The notes beneath the pieces were generated by a model. It did no database searches, had not been told where the DNA came from, and saw only the letters and a program-made list of their open reading frames with translations. This document shows, piece after piece, positions 56,368 to 64,000 of a stretch of 64,000 bases of DNA (positions are counted from its first letter, which is position 1; every line of letters begins with the position of its first letter). The translations under genes and the position numbers were made by a program. Source of the DNA: Ruoffia tabacinasalis (GTDB lineage: Bacteria > Bacillota > Bacilli > Lactobacillales > Aerococcaceae); the NCBI RefSeq assembly GCF_005864045.1, contig NZ_VBSP01000002.1:84077-148076 (forward strand). The letters run 5' to 3'.

Positions 56368-58083
56368 CTATTCATAAACTGATACATATTCCACAAATGG
56401 TCTAAATATCTCAGCTAATATTTGTGAACCCATTAAATTATGATCATTGGTTGGTCGTTTCATTGAGAAATACAACATATATTTCGGATCATCGGCTGGG
56501 AAGAATGAAACAACTGAGAAATAGTAATCATTGGCACCTTCTAAATAACCTAAGCCATCTGGATTGGCAATTTGCGCCGTACCTGTTTTGGCTGCGATCT
56601 GAACGCCCGGCACACTATATTCTTGTGCTGTTCCATACTCTTCATTCACAGTATTAACCATTAAATCAACAATATGATCCGCTGCTTCTTCTGAGATTGG
56701 TTGATTAATCTCAATCGGTTGAAATTCATTATTCTCTCCAATGCCGTTAAGGTATTGGATTTTCATCATTTTCCCATCGTTAGCAATCGAAGTGAAAGCT
56801 TGTAGCAATTGAATCGGTGTTGTCGCAAATCCTTGCCCAAAACCTGACATTGTTGCAGACACTGGGTTATCAAACTCCACCGTTCCTGTCGCTTCGTTCG
56901 CTAGGCCTGATTCCGTTGTTTGGCCGAAACCAAATTCAGTTAATTGATCTGTCCAATTGTCTAAGCCGATACGGCGAATTAATTCAACAATCGTCACATT
57001 ACTTGATCTAGATAATCCTTCATCAAAAGTAATCGGTCCCCAACCGTACAAGTTATAATCTCGAACTGTCACATCTTCAATTTCTGTTGAACCAGTCTCA
57101 ACTAATTCATTGGGTTCATAAACGCCCATATCATAAGCCGTACCTTGTGTTAATATCTTCATGGTTGATCCAGGCTCATAAACTTCTTCAACCAATTGGT
57201 TGGTCCATTGCGTTTCAATCCCTTCACGGGTATTCAAATTAAATGTCGGTCTTTGAGCAGCTGTTAATAATTTTCCTGTCTCTACTTCGACCAAATAAGC
57301 ACTCATCTCTTCAGGTTGATACTTATTATAAGAATAATCAAGTAACTCTTCCATATAATGTTGGAGTCTACTATCTAGAGTAAGGTAAATATCTTCTCCC
57401 AATAATGTCCGTGTTCTTTCAACTAGGTCAGGATTATTTTCAATGGTATTTTGACCACTTAATTCAGCATCATAAGCTGACTCAATTCCGATTTGTCCTG
57501 TTAAGATATCCGCTGTCGGCATCCAAGAATTATTCTGTTCTTGTTTCGAAGCATATCCTATCAGATGCGAACTAAAGTAGTCGTTTACGTATTGTCTAGA
57601 ACTTTGACTGACAAAATAAACACCTGGTAAATTCTCTTCTTCAATGGCATCGCGCGTTTCTTGACTAATATTACGACCAGCTGTACCAAATTCAACTTGT
57701 ATTGCTTCATAGTTTAATAATATATCCAAGACCTCATCACGGGTCATATCAATATAATTACTTAATACTTTGGCAGTGTAATCTCTATCTTCAACTGCGT
57801 CGTAGCCATTTCCCCCTTGTAATACTGCATACATGGAATAAGAAGTAGTATCAATCGCAATCGGCTGACCTTGAATGTCATAAATCGTGCCTCGTTTTGC
57901 TTCGATGATACTACTTCTTGGGTCTTGTGAATCTTCGATATATTCCACTAAATCCTCACCATGCGAAGACTGAGTTATGTTTAATTGAAAGAAGCGTGCA
58001 CCTAACAAAATAAATGTTATAGCTGCGACGCCTATTAATAATAATATATTTAAATTAGAATGATTGCTTTGTTTTTCGCTCAT
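56368..58083 (-). CDS. pbpB: Class B penicillin-binding protein (septal transpeptidase)
   Basis: A 571-residue division transpeptidase. One membrane segment (about 11-32) leads to the PBP dimerisation domain and the catalytic domain with S306-T-M-K309, S360-S-N362 and K499-T-G-T502. The protein stops about 70 residues after KTGT; the C-terminal PASTA domains of the related PBP2x/PbpB proteins are absent. It overlaps ftsL by 4 bp and precedes murE. Confidence 0.95.
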   Translation of the reverse strand: MSEKQSNHSNLNILLLIGVAAITFILLGARFFQLNITQSSHGEDLVEYIEDSQDPRSSIIEAKRGTIYDIQGQPIAIDTTSYSMYAVLQGGNGYDAVEDRDYTAKVLSNYIDMTRDEVLDILLNYEAIQVEFGTAGRNISQETRDAIEEENLPGVYFVSQSSRQYVNDYFSSHLIGYASKQEQNNSWMPTADILTGQIGIESAYDAELSGQNTIENNPDLVERTRTLLGEDIYLTLDSRLQHYMEELLDYSYNKYQPEEMSAYLVEVETGKLLTAAQRPTFNLNTREGIETQWTNQLVEEVYEPGSTMKILTQGTAYDMGVYEPNELVETGSTEIEDVTVRDYNLYGWGPITFDEGLSRSSNVTIVELIRRIGLDNWTDQLTEFGFGQTTESGLANEATGTVEFDNPVSATMSGFGQGFATTPIQLLQAFTSIANDGKMMKIQYLNGIGENNEFQPIEINQPISEEAADHIVDLMVNTVNEEYGTAQEYSVPGVQIAAKTGTAQIANPDGLGYLEGANDYYFSVVSFFPADDPKYMLYFSMKRPTNDHNLMGSQILAEIFRPFVEYVSVYE

Positions 58084-58517
58084 CTCTCAACAGTCCTTAC
58101 TCTGTCTTTCTCAATAGTCATATTGTTGCTATCCGCTGCTTCTTTAATTTGTTGATAATTGTATTGGTCAGTAATTTGACTATTTAAAATATCAGTATTA
58201 GAACGGTATTCTGTAATAGAATCTTCTAAATTATTGATTGAACGTTGTTGCTCAATAATATCCACTCTAATAAAGAAACTAGCGATGATCGCTCCAACGG
58301 CTATTATACTACAAAGAGATAACCAGATTGTTTCAAATTTAGATAGTTTTCTTTTCTTTTTGGAAACATTACTTTCTTGTTCTTCAAATGGTTGATCACT
58401 TGCTGGTACACTATAGTTTGGTGAGGCAACAGGTTGAGATTTATCATAATGATTCCCCAATTTACGTTCAAAATATTGCTCTTCATTATAATTAGTCTTT
58501 TCTAATAGTTCTGACAT
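58080..58517 (-). CDS. ftsL: Cell division protein FtsL
   Basis: A 145-residue bitopic protein: a cytoplasmic region of about 75 residues ending KKKRKLSKFETIW, one membrane segment (about 69-91), and an extracellular coiled coil with regularly spaced hydrophobic residues. FtsL partners DivIB and DivIC to control septal PBP activity. The family is poorly conserved; position between rsmH and the PBP gene, with the 4-bp overlap, is strong support. Confidence 0.9.
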   Translation of the reverse strand: MSELLEKTNYNEEQYFERKLGNHYDKSQPVASPNYSVPASDQPFEEQESNVSKKKRKLSKFETIWLSLCSIIAVGAIIASFFIRVDIIEQQRSINNLEDSITEYRSNTDILNSQITDQYNYQQIKEAADSNNMTIEKDRVRTVER

Positions 58518-58542
58518 CCGATGCCTCCTAAATCCTTTAAAT

Positions 58543-59496
58543 CTATTCTTTAATTGTCGTACGTTCGATTACTCTAAGTTTTGCACTACGAGCTCGATTA
58601 TTATGTTCTAATTCTTCAGAGTCAGCAGTAACTGGTTTTCGGTTTATAAATTTATATTCAGGTTGGTGCTCTGCTGGCAGTACAGGTAAATTCGGTGGCG
58701 TTTCTGGTGGGGTTGATTTCTCTCTATATAACTGTTTGACTAAACGGTCTTCTAAAGAGTGGAATGAGATAACACTCATACGTCCACCAACTTTTAATAA
58801 TTTCAACCCTGCTTCCAGTGATTCCTCCAGTGCGCCTAATTCATCATTCACAGCGATACGAATCGCCTGGAAAGTTCGTTTAGCTGGATGTCCACCTGTT
58901 CTTCTAGTTGCAGCCGGTATTGCTAACTTCACAATTTCACTTAATTGTGTTGTCGTTTCAATCGGTGCTTTTTCTCTTTCTGATTCAATGGCTCGGGTAA
59001 TTCTCTTCGCAAACTTCTCTTCTCCATAACGACTAATAATTCTTATTAAATCATTGAAATCCCACTCATTCACAACTTCGTATGCACTAAGTTCTTGAAT
59101 TTGATCCATTCTCATATCTAAACGTGCTTCTTGATGGTAACTAAAACCACGTTCAGCAATATCTAATTGTGGAGATGAAACCCCTAAGTCATAATAAATA
59201 CCGTCAACATATTCAATATTATATTCTGCTAAGCCTTGCTCGATTTCTCTAAAATTACGATGAATAAAAGTTACTTTACCTGCTTCTATCTCTTCTGCTA
59301 ATACAACTTTTGCATTGTCAATGGCTGTCATATCCTGATCAAAGGCATATAAATGTCCGCGTTCTGATAATTGAGATAATAAATACTTAGCGTGACCTGC
59401 TCCCCCCAAGGTGCAATCTACATAAGTTCCATTCGGATTAATCTCTAACATATCAATTGTTTCATGCAATAGAACTGTCTCATGTTCAAATGACAT
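58543..59496 (-). CDS. rsmH: 16S rRNA C1402 N4-methyltransferase RsmH
   Basis: A 317-residue SAM-dependent methyltransferase modifying C1402 in the ribosomal P-site. The start [18 protein letters not shown] motif [36 protein letters not shown] and [13 protein letters not shown] are all typical. It lies 17 bp after mraZ, standard dcw order. Confidence 0.98.
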   Translation of the reverse strand: MSFEHETVLLHETIDMLEINPNGTYVDCTLGGAGHAKYLLSQLSERGHLYAFDQDMTAIDNAKVVLAEEIEAGKVTFIHRNFREIEQGLAEYNIEYVDGIYYDLGVSSPQLDIAERGFSYHQEARLDMRMDQIQELSAYEVVNEWDFNDLIRIISRYGEEKFAKRITRAIESEREKAPIETTTQLSEIVKLAIPAATRRTGGHPAKRTFQAIRIAVNDELGALEESLEAGLKLLKVGGRMSVISFHSLEDRLVKQLYREKSTPPETPPNLPVLPAEHQPEYKFINRKPVTADSEELEHNNRARSAKLRVIERTTIKE

Positions 59497-59513
59497 TCAT
59501 AATCCCCCCGTTT

Positions 59514-59945
59514 CTAAAATCCAAAATCAATCATGTCTTCTGCGATATCTTCAAAATCTTCTTCGATACTATCTGCAAATTCTTCCCAACGTTCGCTACT
59601 CCAAATCTCGATACGATCTGATACGCCGATCACACGACAGCTCTTATCGATTTTAGCGAAGTCTATAAGTGTTTTAGGTAAATTTATTCGCCCTTGCTTA
59701 TCTACTTCTACTTCAGTGGCAGCTGAGTAAAAGAAACGAGTAAATTTACGTGCATCTTTTTTTGCTAAAGGTAATTGTTGTAATTTTTCTTCAATAGTTT
59801 CCCAATTTTCGAGTGGATAGCCGAATAAACAACCGTCTAAACCACGAGTAATAATAAAGTTATGACCTAAATCTGGACGGAATTTCGATGGCATAATCAG
59901 TCGCCCTTTTACGTCAATATTATGTTGATATTCACCAATCAGCAC
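59514..59945 (-). CDS. mraZ: Transcriptional regulator MraZ
   Basis: A 143-residue AbrB-like protein with two tandem SpoVT-AbrB domains, recognised by [16 protein letters not shown] at the start and [12 protein letters not shown] in the second repeat. MraZ forms rings and binds repeats upstream of its own gene to control the dcw cluster. The start is the GTG at 59945 following GGAGGAGGTG. Three GTGG boxes at 10-bp spacing lie 40-63 bp upstream. Confidence 0.96.
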   Translation of the reverse strand: MLIGEYQHNIDVKGRLIMPSKFRPDLGHNFIITRGLDGCLFGYPLENWETIEEKLQQLPLAKKDARKFTRFFYSAATEVEVDKQGRINLPKTLIDFAKIDKSCRVIGVSDRIEIWSSERWEEFADSIEEDFEDIAEDMIDFGF

Positions 59946-59977
59946 GACGATTACACCTCCTCCATTTTAGTTAATTT

Positions 59978-60008
59978 CATTCTACCACATCCCTCCACTT
60001 CGTACCAC
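59978..60008 (-). promoter_or_regulatory. MraZ-binding repeats upstream of mraZ
   Basis: On the minus strand GTGG occurs three times at exact 10-bp intervals (complements CCAC at 60005-60008, 59995-59998 and 59985-59988). Known MraZ sites are short G-rich repeats at 10-bp spacing upstream of mraZ, so this is the likely autoregulatory operator. A TAGAAT box (59978-59983) may be the -10 and would be covered by bound MraZ. Confidence 0.75.
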
Positions 60009-60026
60009 CATTTACCAAATTTAAAC

Positions 60027-60062
60027 AAAAAAAGAGCCGAAACTCTTTCGAGTAACGGCTCT
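60027..60062 (-). terminator. Terminator between the DUF3397 gene and mraZ
   Basis: AGAGCCG (60033-60039) and CGGCTCT (60056-60062), with inner AAACTC/GAGTAA partial pairing, precede a seven-U run on the minus strand. Confidence 0.85.
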
Positions 60063-60091
60063 AAACAGTGTATTATCAAACTTTGTTAAAA

Positions 60092-60129
60092 GTGGGGGCG
60101 AGTGGAAGATTAGTGGGGGATTTTCCCAC
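60092..60129 (+). repeat. Second GTGG repeat cluster, opposite orientation
   Basis: On the plus strand GTGG occurs at 60092, 60102 and 60113, with an inverted copy (CCAC) at 60126-60129 that forms an AGTGGG/CCCACT palindrome. The cluster overlaps the DUF3397 stop codon and lies outside the mraZ terminator. It may be a second MraZ binding array; spacing is 10 then 11 bp. Confidence 0.45.
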
Positions 60130-60503
60130 TAAAAGTATGTATAAACTCTTAAAAGGACTAAACCAACTAAGAAAGCTGAAAACATTTTGGAAATTAATTG
60201 ACTAGCAGGCATATAGTATTCTTGAAAAGTAAACATATCAATGCGTCTGATATAGTCATACAATTGCAAACCTAAGGCAAATGCCGTAATGAAAAGTATG
60301 AATGGGATCAGACTAAAGCCAAAGATTAATTTTGAAAAAAGATGAATTAATGTCAACCAAAGTGGCAATAGCAAAATAGCTAAATTCAACGGATACTTAT
60401 CAAAAAACTTCAAATATGATTTCAAATACTTTTGAACAACAAAAATAATGATTACTGGAACAATATATAAAAGTAATTCCGATAATACGAACTCATTTGT
60501 CAT
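60129..60503 (-). CDS. DUF3397 family membrane protein
   Basis: A 124-residue membrane protein with four predicted hydrophobic segments spread along its length, matching the DUF3397 family that sits directly upstream of mraZ in many Bacillota. No function is established. The ATG at 60503 follows GGAGG by 7 bp; an upstream in-frame ATG lacks a ribosome site. It is separated from mraZ by a terminator. Confidence 0.8.
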   Translation of the reverse strand: MTNEFVLSELLLYIVPVIIIFVVQKYLKSYLKFFDKYPLNLAILLLPLWLTLIHLFSKLIFGFSLIPFILFITAFALGLQLYDYIRRIDMFTFQEYYMPASQLISKMFSAFLVGLVLLRVYTYF

Positions 60504-60614
60504 TAAAACACCTCCACTTTCAGCTTCATTCGCTTTATTTCTCAGTCTCTTAATTATACACAATTTGACCAGTAACTTAAATCATTTCTAAAAGGATGGA
60601 GCGAATCTTTTAAA

Positions 60615-60698
60615 TAAAAAAATCGAATGAAAATCATGAGCTAACTTTTACACTGGTTAGTCCTAGTGTGTAAAAAAACTTTGATTTATCATTCGATC
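60615..60698 (-). terminator. Long nested terminator after epuA
   Basis: ATCGAATGAAAATCA (60622-60636) pairs with TGATTTATCATTCGAT (60682-60697) and encloses a second hairpin with CACTGG/CCTAGTG arms. A seven-U tract follows the outer stem on the minus strand. Confidence 0.7.
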
Positions 60699-60726
60699 AA
60701 TTCATTTGTTTATTTGTAATATTCTG

Positions 60727-60924
60727 TCATCTTATAAAGTCAAGAATATGTTGCCATGTATCTTGATTTAACACTTCCCAGTAATTTCCGTCACCTATAA
60801 TGGAATATCCAATAAATAAACCAAGAACGAAAAACAAAACGATAAATAATAAAAATAATATTACTTTACCAAGTGTTTTTAAGACGGTTAATAAAACATT
60901 GTCTTCAATATATTTATCTGACAT
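60727..60924 (-). CDS. epuA: EpuA-like membrane protein (DUF annotated as RNA polymerase subunit beta family)
   Basis: A 65-residue protein with one strongly hydrophobic segment (about 22-44) followed by a conserved-looking GYSIIGDGNYWEVLNQDTW tail. It matches the small EpuA family found after murA or mbl in Lactobacillales; despite database names it has no polymerase role that can be read from sequence. The ATG at 60924 follows AGGGGA; an upstream in-frame start overlaps mbl. Confidence 0.75.
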   Translation of the reverse strand: MSDKYIEDNVLLTVLKTLGKVILFLLFIVLFFVLGLFIGYSIIGDGNYWEVLNQDTWQHILDFIR

Positions 60925-60946
60925 ATTTCGATCCCCTATCGTTAGT

Positions 60947-62014
60947 TTATCCAATGAGACGGCGTTTCAATCTTGAGAAATAGCGTGCAACTTTTTGTTG
61001 CCAAGATAGATTTGTCCGTTGTAATTTACCAGATTGAATTAAATCTAGCATAATACCCGTCCCTATCGCTACACAACTCATAGGTTGATTGGCACGAATG
61101 GCAGAGACATTTAAATACTCGGATAGAAAAACGTCTATAGAACCGATTAATGCTCCCCCGCCTGTAAGTAGTATTCCTTTTTCCATAATATCAGACGCAA
61201 TTTCAGGTTGCGTGTCTTCAAGCAGTTCTTTAGCTGCTCTAGCTATCATAGCTAATTGTTCATGAATTGCTTCATATATTTGGTTCGATGTGACATTAAT
61301 TGATTTTGGTAGTCCGGAAACTAAATCTCGACCTTTTAATGTTTTAGTCTCTAATTGAGCTTGATTCTCAATGAACACTGCTGAAGCTAAATCAATTTTA
61401 ATTTGCTCCGCAGACCGTTCACCAATGAGCAGTTTGTATTTATCTTTGAAGTATTGAATTATACTAGCGTCAAAATCATCCCCAGCAATCTTTAATGATG
61501 TACTTTGAATAATGTCGCCACCTGAAATTATTGCAATATCAGAAGTTCCACCGCCGATATCAATAACCATATTCCCTGAGGGATCTAGTAAATCAATTCC
61601 AGCGCCAACTCCCGCCACTTTGGGCTCTTCTTCCATAAAAATCTTGCCGCCACCTGCTTTTTCAATCGCTTCAACAAGTGCTGTTTGTTCAATCTCACTT
61701 ATATTCGATGGTCGACAAATAAGTACATTTGGCTTTGTAAACCATCTCTGTGAGTGAATTTTTTGAAAGAAAAGTACAAGAAGTGCTTCTGCAATATCAT
61801 AATCTGCAATCACGCCACCTTTTAATGGCTTTATGATTTCAATCGAATCTGCTGTTCTACCAATCATTTCATACGCTTCATTACCAATAGCGATGACTTC
61901 TTGAGTCTGCTTATCTAAAGCAACGACTGAAGGTTCATTTAATATGACCCCTCGACCTTTAAGATGAATCAAAACATTCGCAGTACCTAAGTCGATTCCG
62001 ATATCTCTGCTCAT
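60947..62014 (-). CDS. mbl: MreB-like protein Mbl
   Basis: A 355-residue actin-like protein. The nucleotide-site motifs DIGIDLGTANVLIHLKG, DIGGGTSDIA and LTGGGALIGS are present. MEEEPKVAGVGAG and the IGERSAEQIKIDLASA segment are characteristic of the Mbl rather than MreB branch. It helps direct cylindrical wall growth. It lies 28 bp after murA and upstream of epuA. Confidence 0.94.
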   Translation of the reverse strand: MSRDIGIDLGTANVLIHLKGRGVILNEPSVVALDKQTQEVIAIGNEAYEMIGRTADSIEIIKPLKGGVIADYDIAEALLVLFFQKIHSQRWFTKPNVLICRPSNISEIEQTALVEAIEKAGGGKIFMEEEPKVAGVGAGIDLLDPSGNMVIDIGGGTSDIAIISGGDIIQSTSLKIAGDDFDASIIQYFKDKYKLLIGERSAEQIKIDLASAVFIENQAQLETKTLKGRDLVSGLPKSINVTSNQIYEAIHEQLAMIARAAKELLEDTQPEIASDIMEKGILLTGGGALIGSIDVFLSEYLNVSAIRANQPMSCVAIGTGIMLDLIQSGKLQRTNLSWQQKVARYFSRLKRRLIG

Positions 62015-62042
62015 GTATTTTCACCCATCTATTTTCTGTACT

Positions 62043-63347
62043 TTAAGCGAGTACTTTAGTTTTATTAGATTCAGAAACAATTGGTTGAATTTCTACACGT
62101 TCAATATTAGCACCTAAGTTAGCTAATTTCTCATGGAATTTATAATATCCACGGTCTAAGTTTTTTAATTCTGAAACGCGAGTCAATCCCTTCGCTACTA
62201 AACCAGCAATAATTAATGCGGCTGCAGCTCTTAAGTCAGTTGCTTTTACACTTGCACCACTGAATTCAGTTGGTCCATACATAACAGCAGTCTGACGCTC
62301 AATTGTAAATTTAGCACTCATACGACGTAATTCTTCAAAATGCATAAAGCGATTCTCAAAGACTGTCTCTGTTAGAGCACTGCTTCCACCAGCCAGCAAT
62401 TGTGCAATTGACATTTGTGCTTGCATATCTGTTGGGAAACCTGGATAAGGAAGTGTCTTAACATCTGTTGATTTTAATGTTTTTGGTCCTTTAACACGGA
62501 TTCCAGTTGTGTATTCTTCAAACTCAACACCCATTTCAGTTAATTTACTGATTAATGGTTTGTTGTGATCGCGAATCGCACCTTCAACAAAAACGTCTCC
62601 TTGTGTTACTGCTGCTGCAACAATGAATGTTCCTGCTTCAATACGGTCAGGAATAACAGAATGTTTCGCACCGTGAAGTGATTCAACACCTTTGATTTTA
62701 ATCATTTCTGTTCCTGCACCGACAATTTTAGCGCCCATTTTGTTAAGGAAATTAGCTAAATCAACGATTTCTGGTTCACGAGCTACGTTTTCGAGGATTG
62801 TTTCACCTTCTGCTAAAACTGCAGCCATCATAATATTCTCAGTCGCACCCACACTTGGGAAATCTAGATAGATTCTTGCTCCTTTTAATTTAGACGCTGT
62901 TGCTTCTACGTAACCTGCTTGACTGTTAATCTCAGCACCAAGTGCTTCAAACCCTTTTAAGTGTAAGTCAATGGGTCTAGTTCCAATTGCACATCCACCA
63001 GGCATCGCTACTTTTGCATGACCAAAACGAGCTAATAATGGACCCATGACTACAATTGATGCTCTCATTTTACTTACGAAATCATAATCAGCGATTGTTT
63101 TAACTTCGCCTGTCGCGTCAATTTTCATTTCGTTCGCTTCTTCGTTAAATGAATTTTCTACTTGAATATTTGTTAATAATTCATTAATTGTAAAAACATC
63201 AGATAAAATAGGTACATTCGTTAGTTCAGTCACACCAGTTTCTGCCAAAATTGATGCTGCTAAAATAGGTAAAACGGCATTTTTTGCTCCCTCAACCTTT
63301 ACCGTACCTTCTAGGCGATTTCCACCTTGAACAATAATTTCTTGCAT
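62043..63347 (-). CDS. murA: UDP-GlcNAc 1-carboxyvinyltransferase
   Basis: A 434-residue enolpyruvyl transferase catalysing the first committed step of peptidoglycan synthesis; the target of fosfomycin. The UDP-GlcNAc-binding [14 protein letters not shown] and the active-site cysteine in [16 protein letters not shown] are present, so fosfomycin sensitivity at the target is expected. It follows a DUF1146 gene and precedes mbl, consistent with the murAA copy of Bacillota. Confidence 0.98.
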   Translation of the reverse strand: MQEIIVQGGNRLEGTVKVEGAKNAVLPILAASILAETGVTELTNVPILSDVFTINELLTNIQVENSFNEEANEMKIDATGEVKTIADYDFVSKMRASIVVMGPLLARFGHAKVAMPGGCAIGTRPIDLHLKGFEALGAEINSQAGYVEATASKLKGARIYLDFPSVGATENIMMAAVLAEGETILENVAREPEIVDLANFLNKMGAKIVGAGTEMIKIKGVESLHGAKHSVIPDRIEAGTFIVAAAVTQGDVFVEGAIRDHNKPLISKLTEMGVEFEEYTTGIRVKGPKTLKSTDVKTLPYPGFPTDMQAQMSIAQLLAGGSSALTETVFENRFMHFEELRRMSAKFTIERQTAVMYGPTEFSGASVKATDLRAAAALIIAGLVAKGLTRVSELKNLDRGYYKFHEKLANLGANIERVEIQPIVSESNKTKVLA

Positions 63348-63370
63348 TTTAAAATAATCCCCTTTAAGTA

Positions 63371-63398
63371 TTTTGTCGCATTGGAGCTTACGACAAAA
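63371..63398 (-). other. Hairpin in the murA 5' leader
   Basis: TTTTGTCG (63371-63378) and CGACAAAA (63391-63398) form a perfect 8-bp stem with a 12-base loop between the DUF1146 stop and the murA start. On the minus strand it is not followed by a U-run, so it is not a standard terminator there. Confidence 0.45.
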
Positions 63399-63408
63399 AA
63401 TATAATAT

Positions 63409-63639
63409 TTATAGAAAGCTACTCAAAAATATATTTTGAAGTACCTCAATGATCGTCAGTACGAACGAACCTGCTACATGTCCAACTGCGATACTAACTA
63501 ATATACACGCGTACTGTGCCATGTAATATTTGCGTTCAGTAAAAAACTGACGCCAATTAATATCTTTAAAGACCATATAACTCAATAGGATAAACGTAAA
63601 ACGGACAACAAGTACTGCCATACCATTAAAAATCGCCAT
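63409..63639 (-). CDS. DUF1146 family membrane protein
   Basis: A 76-residue protein with two hydrophobic segments (about 5-22 and 40-70) and the family segment [22 protein letters not shown]1146 (YwzB) genes lie between the atp operon and murAA in many Bacillota, and the same order is plausible here, with atpC expected to the right of the window. Function unknown. AAAGGTGGGCGT precedes the ATG. Confidence 0.85.
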   Translation of the reverse strand: MAIFNGMAVLVVRFTFILLSYMVFKDINWRQFFTERKYYMAQYACILVSIAVGHVAGSFVLTIIEVLQNIFLSSFL

Positions 63640-64000
63640 ACTACGCCCACCTTTCTAGTTCGAAATTATCATAGCATAAAATCAAATTTAATTAAACTGA
63701 TTTATTTTATCCTAATTTCAGACTTGTCAAAATTAAGTTTTAAAAAAGACAAGTGTAGTAATTCAAACATTGCTCTTATAAGTTTACAACTATCCCTTTT
63801 ACAAATATTACAATTTCGCCATTTAATCAAATTTAAGTAAATCTTAACTTTCTTTGACTTAAAATTTATTAACCCTGAATAATTCATACTTCTAAATTTT
63901 TCGATTAAAAATACATTTTTTGTCGTAATTTTGCTTTGGTTCTAAAATTTATATGTTTTTTGAGATTTTACAGAACATTTTTATCGAGATTCGATTTTTA
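63640..64000. other. A+T-rich region upstream of the DUF1146 gene
   Basis: About 360 bp without a supported gene. On the minus strand TTGACA (complement near 63725-63730) is followed 15 bp later by TAAAAT, and TATGAT lies nearer the gene; either could belong to a promoter for DUF1146-murA-mbl-epuA. Nothing else was recognised. Confidence 0.4.

Noticed and set aside
63702..63887. Possible 61-codon gene on the minus strand near the right end
   Set aside because: No ribosome site, no recognisable domain, and very A+T-rich composition typical of chance open frames in intergenic DNA.
63385..63930. Inverted copies of TTTTTTGTCGTAA about 520 bp apart
   Set aside because: Thirteen mostly T/A bases; likely chance in this A+T-rich region and without terminal-repeat features of a mobile element.

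Overview
The window is A+T-rich chromosomal DNA from a low-GC Gram-positive bacterium (Bacillota, class Bacilli). Supporting traits are the rplU-prp-rpmA locus with a Prp-type L27 extension, five T-box riboswitches, EzrA, DivIVA, Mbl, class III FBPase, a DUF3397-mraZ dcw cluster and Shine-Dalgarno boxes close to AGGAGG. No sporulation gene appears where bacilli carry spoIVF, and the murA-mbl-epuA order and T-box-driven amino-acid importers point to Lactobacillales. Carnobacteriaceae or Aerococcaceae seems likeliest, but no rRNA is present to settle it. No tRNA, rRNA, CRISPR array or intact insertion sequence was seen.

Layout. 1-1.2 kb: the integrase end of an integrated element abutting the 3' end of rpmA; the rest of the element lies left of the window. 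1.2-18 kb (minus strand): a block equivalent to the valS-folC-radC-mreBCD-rplU-prp-rpmA region of bacilli. A cold-shock gene and an aldehyde dehydrogenase sit between radC and mreB. At the usual minCD position there is an amino-acid/peptide block: two orphan substrate-binding proteins under an Arg-type T-box, PepV, an M19 dipeptidase and YktB. 17-27 kb: sirtuin, fbp, tpx, thiI plus its cysteine desulfurase, ezrA, and a plus-strand BMP-family binding protein. 27-34 kb: rpsD with its leader, two tandem amino-acid ABC modules sharing one ATPase, each behind a probable His-type T-box, then mtnN, an acidic tail-anchored protein and nudF. 34-36.4 kb (plus strand): xpaC-telA. 36.5-41.6 kb: an ABC-2 exporter with a NarL-type two-component system. 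41.7-60 kb: the division and cell-wall (dcw) cluster, transcribed from mraZ to divIVA and followed by a T-box and ileS. 60-63.6 kb: DUF3397, epuA, mbl, murA and a DUF1146 gene.

How the genes work together. More than a third of the window builds or shapes the envelope: precursor synthesis (murA, murE, murD, mraY, murG), the divisome (ftsL, class B PBP, divIB, ftsA, ftsZ, ezrA, divIVA, ylmG/H) and elongation (mreB, mreC, mreD, mbl). A second theme is amino-acid supply and its sensing by uncharged tRNA through T-boxes: Arg and His importers, and Val and Ile tRNA synthetases.

Points most worth attention: all five substrate-binding proteins lack a lipobox and instead end their signal peptides in A followed by Q; MraZ-type GTGG boxes repeat at exact 10-bp spacing before mraZ; a 72-bp tandem duplication copies the fbp terminator; thiol peroxidase has lost its resolving cysteine; sepF and minCD are missing from their usual places; and an importer exists in split and fused form side by side. 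I did not find a clearly new multi-gene defence or biosynthetic system.
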